From NCBI GenBank assembly GCA_003117195.1, contig BDSI01000044.1:875039-939038 (forward strand): a stretch of 64,000 nucleotides of DNA. The letters run 5' to 3'. Below, piece after piece: positions 48,101 to 58,400 of this stretch. Source of the stretch: Eudorina sp. 2006-703-Eu-15. Lineage: Eukaryota; Chlorophyta; Chlorophyceae; Chlamydomonadales; Volvocaceae. Position numbers and translations under genes: made by a program. Position 1 is the first letter of the stretch; every line of letters begins with the position of its first letter. The notes under the pieces are model-generated. The model searched no databases and had not been told where the DNA came from. It worked only from the letters and a program-made list of their open reading frames with translations.

Positions 48101-50202
48101 GGCTTTTCCCCCTCCCTGTTGAACCCCCTCGCCTCGCGTTTTCCCTCCCTCCTCCCGCAGTTTGAACATGTCTACCAATTTCCTATACCCCCCTCTACCT
48201 CCTCTCGTTCTTTTCCCTCCCCTCCCTCCTTTCCCTCCCCTCCCCTCCCTTCCTTTCCCTCCCCTCCCCTCCCCTCCTTTCCCTCCCCTCCCTCAGGCTC
48301 TGAGCAGTACCGCCTGGTCGCTCCACCGCCTGGGCCTCGCGCCCACCCCCGCCTGGCGGGCGGCCTTCCTGGAGCGGTGCTGGTACGGCATGCCCCGCAT
48401 GAGCGTCAGCGAGCTGGCGACGATGCTGTACGGCACATCTCGGCTGCTGCCGGGCGCGCCGCCGCCGGGGCGGGAGTGGCTGCTGCGGGCGGAGGCGGAG
48501 TGGCTGCAGAATATGGACAGGAGCGGGGTGAGGCGGGGGTACAGGATATTGGTCCCGGGGTCCCCGGATGGTGGGGGGGAAGGATGAGATAGGAAACTGG
48601 TAGACAGATTGAAACTGCGCTGCTGAGGGCGGGGGCGGGGGGGGAGCCCTGCGAGGGTGTGGCGAATGGGGGGGCCGCCGGGGGTTTTGCAGGGTTGGAA
48701 GGCAAGGCTGCACGGATCGGCCTGCGCGCCCTTCCTTCCGAGGAACCGAGACGCGGGGAGTGGGGCAGCTCCCCCCATGCAACGCTGTCCTGTGTGCCCT
48801 GTGTGTCGTCCTCTCCTCTCCCCCGGGCCGGCTGGCAGGCCGGCCCAATCCTCCCCCACGTAACGCAACCCGTACCCTAGGGTCCCGTGACTCCGCGGAC
48901 TGCTGCCCACCGGTGCGCTTGTTGAGCGCGAAAGCCGGCCGAACCCGCCCGGGGGATGCGTGTGTTTAGATGAGATACCGTGGGTGTGTGGTGTGATGTG
49001 GGTGACTGAATGTGCGCATGTGTGTGCACGTGTCTTGGCCCCCTCCCTCGCCCATCGGTCCCCTCGCCCCCACAGCCCGTGGAGCTGTACCGGGGCCTGT
49101 CCGCCCTCGCTCGCTGGCAGCACCGACCCGGGGGTCAGTGGCAGGTCGCGCTGCTGCGGCAGCTGTCAGCCAGGCTGCACGACATGCCCACCTTCCAGGT
49201 CGGTGGCTGGGTCTGTCTGGGTGGGTGTCTGGGTGGGTGTCTGGGTGGCGGACTGGGTGACCTCCTCGCCTCTGCGCTGTGCCGGATTGGCCCCTCTTCT
49301 TGCGAGGGTGGTTTTGCTCTCCAACGACCCTCGCTTCTGCGCTCCGCCGTCGCCTGCCGCCTGCTGCCCCTGGCCCTTCCCCGTTCCACGTACCCATTTC
49401 CCCTCCCCCTCTCCCCTCCCGGTGGCCCCCGCAGTACTCCCACTTGGTGTTCTTCCTGGGTGAGCTGGGCTGCCAGCCCGGCCTGCCGCTGCTCAACTCG
49501 CTGGTGGGCGGGGCGGTGACGGGTCGGCGGGCCACCCCGGCGGACCTGGCCCAGCTGGTGTGTGGCCTCGCCAGGATGGAGCGGCAGGTAGGGCGGGGAC
49601 GGGTACGGGGTACGGGGACGAGTACGGGGTACGGGGTACGGGGACGAGTACGGGGTACCGGGTACGGGGACGAGTACGGGGCCAGGGGGGACGAGGGGGA
49701 CGAGGGGGACGGGGATGGGGCCGTGTACGGGGGACGGATTGGAGCGGGGTTTGCGGAATGGCGCCGTGGAAACTGGCAGCCGGTTAGCGGCTGGGCGGTC
49801 GCGTCTGCGGCAGCGGCAGGTCGCGACTCCGTCGCCTGTGCGCGCGAACAAAAGTGGTGTTGGCTTTGTTGACATCCACATCCACATCCAGCACCGGGTC
49901 ACTGCCCCCCAACTCGCGACTGCTTCTCACTGAGGCGCCCTCGCACCCCACCCGCACCCGCACCCGCACCCGCACCCGCACCCGCACCCGCACCCGCACC
50001 CGCACCCGCACCCGCACCCGCACCCGCACCCGCACCCCACCCGCAACCCCCACCCTGCACCCCACCCGCACCCCACCCGCAACCCCCACCCCGCACCCCA
50101 CCCGCAACCCCCACCCCGCACCCCAACCCCGGCAGGTGAGCCCTCGGCTGTTGGCGCTGCTGCTGACGGAGCTGGAGCCCCTGGCCATCAGCGACGGCGG
50201 CT

Positions 50203-50235
<33 letters not shown>

Positions 50236-50294
50236 GCGAGGACAGGCGCCCCGGCGGAGACCTGCCGGCGGAGGCGGGCAAGGCACCAATAGCT

Positions 50295-50328
<34 letters not shown>

Positions 50329-51167
50329 CAGCAGGAGAAGTGGGAGGTGCGGCCGATGCCGCAGCAGCAGCGGGGCCAGGACCCACGGGTGCGGTCTTGT
50401 CCGACTTGCCGCGCCGGGGTGCCAGCAGCCGGATGGAGGCCGCGAGCGCGTCGGCAGCCTCGGACGGCGACGGCGGAAGCCGCCGCCCACAGCGTGGCGG
50501 GGTCGTTGGCGCCGGCGGGCGGCTGCCGCCGGGACCGACCTCACCGCCGCGCCGCAGCGCATCCGAGGTGCTGGGCCTGCCGGTCCTGGTCACCACGGTG
50601 TGGGCGCTGGCGCGGCTGCGCCACGGTCCCGCCGTCCCATGGGTCGCGGCGGCCGCCGCCGGCCTGGAGCCCGCGGTGGTGGCCCTGCCGCTGCAGCAGC
50701 TGGGGATGCTGCTGGAGGCGTGGGGGGAGCTCGGCCCAGGGCATCCGCCGGGGGAGTCGTGGCTGGCGGCGGCGGCAAGGCGGCTGCGCGCGGAGGCGGC
50801 GGCGGAGGCGGCCCTGGAGGTGGCGGCGGCGGCGGCGGGTGACCGGGCCGTGGTTTCGGAGGATGGGTCGGTCCGGGAAGTGGGGAGGGACAGGGACGGC
50901 CGCAGGGACAGGAGCAGGAGCAGGGATGGGAAGCAGGGGGGTGGTGCGGGTGGGGCTGAGGGAGTTGGGGGTGGGGACGGAGGCGGTGCTGTCGAGAATT
51001 GGGAGGGGGATGAGCTGTTCGGGTCGTTGGACGAGCACGCGCGCGCTCAGCTGGGTGAGGTGGTGAGACTGCGGGGGCTGCTCAGGGCAATCCAGGGGCG
51101 GCACGGAGGCCGGTGCCCGTTGGGGGCCGGAGGGAGGGCGGAGGGCGGGCGGCACAATATGCGTTGA
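42129..51167 (+). CDS. OPR (octotricopeptide repeat) protein, 10 exons
   Basis: OPR proteins are helical-repeat RNA binders that stabilise or activate particular chloroplast or mitochondrial mRNAs. Exons: 42129-44075, 44678-45485, 46116-46278, 46523-46727, 47104-47442, 47729-47842, 48297-48527, 49076-49198, 49435-49587, 50136-51167; 1704 residues, phases consistent. The first 640 residues are Ala/Gln/Gly/Pro-rich and probably disordered, starting with an Arg/Ala-rich stretch that could be a transit peptide. From residue 650 the sequence has the usual algal OPR opening (VNIRMAATLEQLRDIL, then NAINITAFAARLAQL), followed by helical repeats with the signature VANLVWALAGL, LANIVWGLG, LATALYALAEL, LSNILHAAAEL, LSSTAWSLHRLG and VTTVWALARL. 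Gln, Ser and Ala runs interrupt the repeats. I see no RAP domain at the C-terminus. The target RNA cannot be told. Confidence 0.88.
44227..44271 (+). repeat. Dispersed repeat family D, copy 2
   Basis: Second copy of the 45 bp palindromic unit, in intron 1 of the OPR gene, with one change in the outer arm (GTAACA for GTGACA). Confidence 0.65.
44372..44438 (+). repeat. ACCT/AACT tetranucleotide array
   Basis: Imperfect CTAC, CTAA and CCTA tetramers in OPR intron 1. Confidence 0.9.
44512..44672 (+). repeat. C-rich minisatellite before OPR exon 2
   Basis: Tandem units CCGCCCCGCTCCT and shorter variants fill the 150 bp before the acceptor CCGCAG at 44672-44677, forming its pyrimidine tract. Confidence 0.9.
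47459..47527 (+). repeat. G-rich GGGGGGAGGAGA array
   Basis: Runs of four to seven G separated by A or GA, in an OPR intron. Strong G-quadruplex potential on the sense strand. Confidence 0.85.
48154..48195 (+). repeat. Dispersed repeat family C, copy 3
   Basis: CGCAGTTTGAACATGTCTACC, then AATTTCCTATACCCCCC, in the OPR intron before exon 7. It faces copy 4, which lies after the exon. Confidence 0.65.
48581..48628 (-). repeat. Dispersed repeat family C, copy 4
   Basis: Minus-strand copy (AGCAGCGCAGTTTCAATC, TGTCTACCAGTTTCCTATC) in the OPR intron after exon 7, inverted relative to copy 3. Confidence 0.65.
49951..50035 (+). repeat. (CCCGCA)n hexanucleotide array
   Basis: About 14 perfect CCCGCA units in the last OPR intron, followed to 50130 by longer C-rich units (CCCGCAACCCCCACC). 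The complementary strand is (TGCGGG)n. Confidence 0.95.
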
Positions 51168-52827
51168 GCCGCAGGGCAGACGAAGGGACACGACTGACGA
51201 ATGGCTTGCGTGTCAGGGCAGAGCGCGGTCCTAGCGACCGTTTCAGGGCCCGTCGCCGGGAGCCCCGCAAGCGCAGACTCGACGTGGCTCGGGGCTGTGC
51301 GCTAACGCTTCAAAATCGATCGACGCTAGAGTGAAGTCGACTGGTGCGCCCCAGACGCTGTGTCTGTGGGTGCTGCAGTAGTATGCAAGGTCGGCGTGGT
51401 GGAGATGCAAGCAGCACACCGGCGTGCATGGACCGTTGGGCGTTACATCCTGACCTCTGCGCTAAGTGGGCACGCTGCATCGGGCGCGCCCCGCGCCTCG
51501 GACGGCGTCGCAGACCGCGCCGGCTAACACGGAGCTATAGTATACCCGAAATGAGCGCTAACAAGATAGCAATATCGCGAAATGGTCTTTCCGGGCGGGC
51601 ACGAGGTGCCGCGACGTCGCTGGCCGCGCGACGATTGAAATGAAGTGTGCGGCTAAGCTTTGAGAATTCCCGCTATGTCGCAATCAGCTCAGCGAGTAGA
51701 ATTGAGGGCTCAGCAAGAAGGTTTCCCAGAGTCGGTTGCCGGCTCCAGACATTTTGCCGTACCGACATTTTTCCCTTGATGGTATCGGCGAATGGCTGGT
51801 CAGAGTATACAAGACATAGAAAAAAGCGCAGTTTCGCCTAGCTTTTGCCTCATAGGTTAACAATTCCACCGCAGTTGTGCAAGGCTTCGCTTCACTTCGC
51901 AAACCTCGCGGTAAGCGCTCTTCCATTGCATTTTGGAATGATTCAGCAAGTGTCGACTGCGCTGCAATACGTGGTCTGCAGCTCCGTGGTAGTTTCTCGT
52001 AATGGGCCAAGCCTCTAAAGCAAACGCAAGCTAGGCTAGTCGCTAAATGCTTGCAAGCTGAATATGATTTCTGGAAACTTACCTACCAGCTTTGTCCCTT
52101 GCACTTCGTAGATTCCTCGTCAATCTCGCTTCGTCTCTTCGGCGCCCCTCGGAGACTTGCTTGCGGGGAAGACGCATAAGTAAGTTGACCGGGCGGACCG
52201 CTCGGGGCCTTAGATGGCAGGGGATGGGCTTGCGCGGGGCGGTGCGGACTGCTTGGGGGCCTGGGTGATGGGCTTGCACGGGGCGGGGGCGGAACAGGCG
52301 GGGGCCTTAAAAGTGGGAGAGGGCTTGCGTGGGTTGTGTGTGGACGGCGTGGGACCTCCTATTGGGAAATATTTGCTAGTTTTCCTCTGAATACCTTGAA
52401 GGCATTGATGGCAGAGGGCCGTGTGGGGGCCTGCTCGGGCTACTTAAGGCATGGGGCCGCGTGGGGGCCTGCTCTGCCTACTTATTAAGGCATAGTAATA
52501 GCCCCCGGGCACAGCTGGGGGCTGGCCTCGGGGTGGGTGGGGTGCGTGGGCCTGCTTGGGCTATCAAAGGCTTAGTGATAGGGTCCGGTGTGGCCTTACA
52601 AAAGGCTGGGCGGGCCTGGATTCAGCCATGGTGTGCCACATTTTGCCACTCTTACACCTCTGCAACCTTTTCCCGTCTATATGGTAAACTGCAGAATGCG
52701 TGCGCGTAAGTGCGGGTACGGATCTGGTGATGCACCGGCACACCTGCCGGGCAGGCAAGTGCGGCCACGTCCTGCTGTCAGGGCGGGTGCGCTGTACACG
52801 CGCCCAGCGTGGAACCGCCAGTCAAGC
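51168..52827. other. OPR 3' region and upstream region of the small membrane protein
   Basis: I see no gene and no TGTAA on the plus strand. From about 52140 the sequence becomes G-rich with repeated GGGGGCCT, GGGCTTGC and GGCATGGGGC words. An imperfect 40 bp duplication (GTGGGGGCCTGCTC ... ACTTAAGGCAT, then ACTTATTAAGGCAT) lies at about 52415-52492. A strong donor (GTAAGTGCGG) after an ATG at 52680 suggests a leader exon for the next gene. Confidence 0.5.
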
Positions 52828-53016
52828 ATGGAGCGCAAGCTCAACCAACTCCTCAAGAACCAGGCCGAGATGAAGGAGAACCAGGCCGAGATGAAGAAGA
52901 ACATCGCGCAGCTGATGACGGACACGGCAGTGAACAAGGCCTTGGTGGCTGTCAATTTAACACCGGCGGCGTCACTGGTGCTGGGGGTTCTGTACTTCGT
53001 GTACAACAACTTCTAG
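52828..53016 (+). CDS. Small protein with coiled coil and C-terminal membrane segment
   Basis: 62 residues from ATG 52828 to TAG 53014-53016. The first half is an amphipathic, charged helix with a repeated heptad-like NQAEMK(E/K) unit. The C-terminal 20 residues (LTPAASLVLGVLYFVYNNF) form one hydrophobic segment with no charged residue after it, the layout of a tail-anchored protein. No family recognised. The frame is open upstream to an ATG at 52680, so a longer N-terminus or a spliced leader is possible; the donor after 52703 did not give a phase-consistent join. A plus-strand TGTAA lies at 53548-53552. Confidence 0.5.
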   Translation: MERKLNQLLKNQAEMKENQAEMKKNIAQLMTDTAVNKALVAVNLTPAASLVLGVLYFVYNNF

Positions 53017-53547
53017 ACTGTGAAGACAGGCAGGACTTCTTTGTATCTATCAGCGAAGGACAGCCCATCCCCCGCTCAGTCCGAACCCAGAGCGCTTCTT
53101 GCTGGGGTTCACCGACCATCATCGAATCCCCGAAACCCTTCACACCTAAAACCCCGTTAACAGGCCCTAAAACCCACCGACACGTCGCCCAAACCCCTCT
53201 CTTTGCACCTGACATCCCCCCAAACCCCCCGCACCCCCACCACCCAACCCTTCCTCTTCCTTCTGCCCCTTGAGCCTTGACCCAATTAGGGGTTTTAGGG
53301 GTTTAATCCCCTCCTGGAACTGATATACGGTAGAAGGCAGTATCATCGTTACCGTGTGAGTGGGATTCCCGGCCCTGTCTAACGACTGACAATCTCATAT
53401 TAAATAGTAGTTAGACGCACGTAACCACTCACGGCACCGACGGGGGCTGCATGCCAGCCGGTGACCGTTGCAGCGGCGTGTGTGTGTGTGTGTGTGTATG
53501 TGTGGGTGGGGGGGGAGGGCCGTGCCCCCTGCATGTCAGGGCAACAC

Positions 53548-53552
53548 TGTAA
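53548..53552 (+). terminator. TGTAA poly(A) signal, small membrane protein gene
   Basis: TGTAA 532 bp after the stop codon at 53016. Assignment is by position only. Confidence 0.4.
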
Positions 53553-54188
53553 GGTTCATTCATTCATTCATTCATGAAGGACACTGCATACACACTCCCA
53601 AGGGAGGGATGGGGCCCCTTCACCAGCTTAAGCCCCCCACCAGCAAACCACTATCAGGTCGCCGACCACCTCCCTTGACTACAAACGCATTCAATAACCG
53701 TATGCAGTCGATAGAACATATGCAGATGATCGCCGTCCAATGACACAGAGTTTTGTCCGGCTTGTGAAATGCCATCAGCAGCGCCGAACGGCGTTATAGA
53801 GCAGATGGAAGGGCGCCAAGGAGGGTTTGGGAATCTTCTAGGGTTACCAGGTGGCGGGTCCAGTCTGCCGCCGTGAATAGCAGACTGACGGGGGGAATAG
53901 CCGATTGTTTCGCGATTTCGCTGTCTTGATTGACAAGAAAGGGGGTGGAGCCACGGACTGCGGAGACGACGGGGATCGGTGACTACATGGGTGGGTGGGG
54001 CAGGTGGGCTGTGTGGCGAGCCCAGGAGAGCCAGGTGCGGTAGGATGTGCGGGGGACCTCGGGGGGGAGCACTCCACGCTGCAGTTGAGCGTTGCAGTCG
54101 ACAATGCGGTAGTGGAAGAAGGGGGTCCGCGGAGGTTCCATTCTCAGCGTTTGGGGGTCCGGCCCGCTTGGTGCAGCCCCGACGACGG

Positions 54189-54230
54189 GGTTAAATTGGA
54201 AAAGGAAATACACCCGAAGAAGGGAGCCGG
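54189..54230 (+). repeat. Dispersed repeat family B, copy 4
   Basis: GGTTAAATTGGAAAAGG, AAATACACCCGAAGAAGGG, in the intergenic stretch between the two convergent genes at 53-55 kb. Confidence 0.55.
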
Positions 54231-54982
54231 GCGACGGTGTGTGTGTGTGTGTCCCTAGCGCCTGGGATAAAGGATGGTGACTCACATCAGTGGGCACGTA
54301 AATCGTTACAACCCGTAGTCCCGTACATTCCGCAGTGCCGTACGTTTCGCTGCGCCCACCCACCGTCTGCCAGGTCCCCCCGTCTGCTGTTGTGCCTCAA
54401 GCCACAAAACAACTACGCACAGGAGATGCGGCTCCGAAACCTACTCCACCGCAACCCCCATTTAAGAATCCCAATCGTAAAAGCATAACCACAGAGCCGT
54501 GTGAAAGCAGCACGGCTTCACCCTGCATGCCAGATGAAAAGGCACGGCGGCCTACAACCCCACCCGCCCCACCCATGCAACCCCGCCTGCCCTCCCCCCG
54601 TCCACCCAAACCTCCTCAAGAGGGAGTTATGATGATCCATCCATCCTGGGGGACCCCAAACGTACGCTACTGCCCTGCCAGGCGCTGCGCCGCTCCCCCC
54701 CTGCGCATCCGCACCCGCCTACGACAGCGACCGCGGCCGGCCCTGCCCACCAAGCTGGATCGCCCAAACGCAAACCCAAACCACAAACGCCCCAATCAAC
54801 TCGCCTGTCGCACCACCACCACCACCACCACCAGTATCACAGCCAGGAAGAAGAGGACGAAGAGGAGGAGGAGACTGCGCACGCGCTCGTTCCTTCATCA
54901 GGACTGCAATCACCCAGCACCAGCACCAGCGCCGCCAGCGGCCATCACGTGCATCCGGATCCTCCTCAAGCACCCCGCCATA

Positions 54983-54987
54983 TTACA
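54983..54987 (-). terminator. TGTAA poly(A) signal, low-complexity protein gene
   Basis: TTACA on the plus strand, 422 bp past the minus-strand stop codon at 55409. A second candidate is at 54306-54310. Confidence 0.45.
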
Positions 54988-55408
54988 CCCTTCCCCATAC
55001 ACACACATACACATACTCACACACATTGGAAACGGGCGGGTTCCTCGCCAAACCCACATCTACAAACTCCTGCGCCAGCCACCCACATGACGCACTCCAC
55101 TGCGCGGGATCGACGCGGTGGCGAGTGCGGGGGAGGGGGAGGGCGGCCGACGACGGTCCAGGGGGGGCCAAGGAGGACTGACCAAATCCGGCACCGAAAA
55201 CTCTGCATACTCCACAAACCCGCTTTCTCTTCAGCACTTCTCCAGCCCAGCCCCAGCCCGCGGGATCACGTCACTGTGGGCACTGAGCACATATACAGAA
55301 AGAAGCGCACGGATTTGTCATGTCTGCCCGGAAAGCGGCACCGGAACGGGGCACAGGTTCGGCGCAGCGCGGCGCGGCCCGAGTTTCCCACGGCAATGTG
55401 GACCGCGC

Positions 55409-58400
55409 TCAGTGCGGTCCGGACAAGCCCCCGCCGCCCCCACCGCCCTTGACCCCCTCCGACAGCAGCAGCTCCAAGGGCAAGTCGTACTCGCCCCGCA
55501 TCGCACGGGAGTTCATGATCTGTTCCAGGGCGGCGTCGATGCCGCCGGCGCCGCCGCCGCCGTACCCGACGTCGCCATCGTGGAGGACCCCGCCGCCTCC
55601 GCCTCCGCCAGCCGGCCCGTTGCCTCCGCCGCCGTGGCGGACACTGCCGGCCGGCTCGCGCGGGTCGCGCCCGGCGCCTCCGCCACCGGCGCCGCCGCCG
55701 TCATCGTACAAGCCGCTCTGCTTGATGACCTACCGAGCGAACGGCGCGAGCACCACCCGCCTTTTTGAGTGCGGGCCCCCGGCGATGGGGTGGGGTGGCG
55801 GTCTGGCGGGGTGCTGCCCACACCCGGGGGCCGCATGCACCCCCAGGCCCCACGGCCACCCCGCCCCCCCCCCCCCCGGCGGACGCGAGGAATCCGCTGA
55901 GGCGGGCCCTAAGCGCTCCCACTCGCGTTCGCGACGCCGGTCCGTGTCAGGGTAAGCCCAGCCCCTGGAGGTCACACACACACATATGCACAAGAGACGG
56001 GTTTCTTCGCTAATCACACAGAAACGATTGTCTTGCTAATCACACGGGAGGCATGTTCAAGGGGTCGGTGACGCGCATGCGGATATCGATTCGCGGATGG
56101 GTCCCGCGACCCCCGAGTGCCGGTCACGCTGGCGGGCTGCGATGACGTGGTCGGGTTGACTCGTCATCAGTCACGTCCAAGCAGGCGACGGCCCCCCCTC
56201 CCCGATTGCGCAGGACCCGGATGGAGGGCCCTCAAGCCCCCGCCCGCGCTCCCCACCGGTAGGTCACACGGCTGACACCAGCACGGCGGCCTGGACAGCC
56301 TCTGAGGCTGCCGTCACACTGAGGCCGGGAGCCCCGCATGTCCGGGCGCCCCCTCCGGCTCCCCCCCAGCCCGCTGCTCACACCTGCAGATGCAGCGGCC
56401 CGCCGATGGCCGGGTGCGCCTGGAAGGGGTGCGCCGAGGTGTCCGAGGACTGCGGCTGGGGGGTGGGCAGCATCAGCAGGCCGCCCTGCAGCACGGCGGG
56501 AGGGCGGGAGGGGAGCAGACCGGCGGGGTAGCCCGCGTGGGGATTACTACAGCGAGCAGCCCAAACACGCTGAGTGGGGACGAAGGAGTTGATGGCGACA
56601 GGTCACAGGCGGGCGAGGGCAGGATGTGACGGGCGGACAGGCGGGGGACAGCCCGTAGCGACGCCCGCATCACGAGGCCCTGGTGGCGGCTCCCTCTCCT
56701 CCCCAGCCCCCAGTCCCCCCCTCCCCAGAACCCCCTACCTGCGGGACCCCCTCCTCCCCAGTCCCCACCCCACCCTACCTGCGGGCCCGAGTTGTTGGAG
56801 GACAGGAACGGCGACGGCGATATGCCGCCGCTGCCCGCGCCAGCGCCGCCTCCGTAGTGCATCTGCCCGCTGCTGCCGCCGCCGCCCCCGGCGCCCGCAC
56901 CCCCCGCCATGCCGCCCATCCGGAACTGCGTGCCGCTGCGCTCCCGGGCCGGCATCAGGAAGCTTGCAGCGCCCTGCGGTGCAATTCGGTGCGGTGGGGT
57001 GCGTGTGTGCGATGCACGATACGTGCCCTCATGGAGGCCGTCCAGCCGGAGGAGGGCCAAGGCTACCACTACACAGAGCCACACCCACATCCCCCCAAAC
57101 GCCCAGGAAGGGACGTGGCCCGTGCAGCGCCCCGGTCTCGCGGGGGGTCACGGGTGCAGCGGCCACAGCAAGTCCTCGCCTCCCCCTTCACGCGTCGCGG
57201 GTCGGAGGGAGGGCAGTAAAGGCTGGAGGAAGGGCCTGACTCTCAAACCCCAACACACCCTCTGGGCCGACATCTAGGCAATACACCGACCACGCATCCA
57301 CGCCCGCCCAGAGGGCGCACTCACCCTGCCACCGACTTGGGCCTGAGACATGTTCTGCAGCTGCTCCACCTGCAGCGGGCCAGGACCCGTCGGCGCAGGT
57401 GCTCAGACGACATACTTGACACCCAGGGGGACACAGGGGATGGTGGTGCAGGCGGCTGGGCTTACCCTTTCGCCTTTAACGAAACGGTTAACTTTGGGAG
57501 CCAGGCCTCCTTTGTAAATCAACAGCCGCCAGCGGACCGACAGTTCACCGGCTACGTGGCAGCATTAGCGCTGGGCAGATCTGTTTCGTTTCGGTGGTTG
57601 CGCGCTCAGCCCGTATTTTGGACTTGGCCGCATCGCTGCAGCGATCCTGGCGCAGCAGGTTCTTCACCGGACTTTTGCTCTGGCAGCGGCGCAGCATGAA
57701 TACGGGATGCCTACCAATGTCCAATACCCCCCCTGCCCCCTCCCCCCCGGGCCAGCCGCCATGCCACCATGGTGGCAGGGGGTGGTAACACCGCCACGCA
57801 GCAAGCGAGCAGCGCCTACTCTCTTCGCCAGACGCCCGCTGGGCCGACATGACATCACAACACGTCAACAAGTGTGTGCAACAGGCATCGAGGCCAGCGA
57901 CACATCTCTCCAGACGCGGACACCGCACAGTCTGGATTGGGGAGGAGGACGCTGCGTAAAGTCCCGCGGACGTCGCCCCTCGGCGGCCCAACACGACTGA
58001 GGGGGCTCTCCAGCTCTCTCGGGATCCACCCTCTCCTTGAGGAGAACACCCGCCGCCCCACCGCCACACCCTCATCACCCCACCTGCGCCTGCAAGCTGT
58101 TCAACTGCTGCTGCAGGTCCAAATGAGGGTATGTTGCGCCTCCGCCTCCGCCGCCACCTCCACCCGCCCGCCCAAGCGGCGGGTGAGACAGCGACCGCGG
58201 TACCTCGCCGTACGCGCTGCCACTGCCACCTCCGCCGCCCAGCTCCGGAACCGCGGGCCGCTTCAGCGGGCGGCTGTGACGGGAGTGCTCCGACATGGCC
58301 GGCATGACAGCTAGTCCCGAGCTCTCGCCGACCCATGGGCCGTTGCCGCTGCCGCCCGCGCCGCCGCCCAGCTGCAGTCCCGCGCCGGCAGCGGCGGCTG

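Larger units (their letters stand above)
53017..55408. other. Convergent intergenic region
   Basis: 3' sides of two convergent genes. It holds telomere-like words CCTAAAACCCC (near 53140), CCCTAAAACCC (near 53164) and the inverse GGGGTTTTAGGGG (near 53286); a (TG)n run at 53477-53498; dispersed repeat B at 54189-54230; and a (CAC)n run at 54813-54833. No coding exon seen. Confidence 0.5.

Noticed and set aside
49854..50130. Plus-strand (RT)n coding run
   Set aside because: It is the (CCCGCA)n array read in one frame; it lies in an intron with good splice sites on both sides.
55320..55955. Plus-strand Pro-rich frame with SR-like end
   Set aside because: Antisense image of the Gly-rich terminal exon at 55409-55717; no start or upstream exon fits.
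55730..56017. Possible extra exon of the low-complexity gene (Arg/Glu-rich minus-strand frame)
   Set aside because: The only good acceptor (CTCCAG) leads to stops in the required phase.
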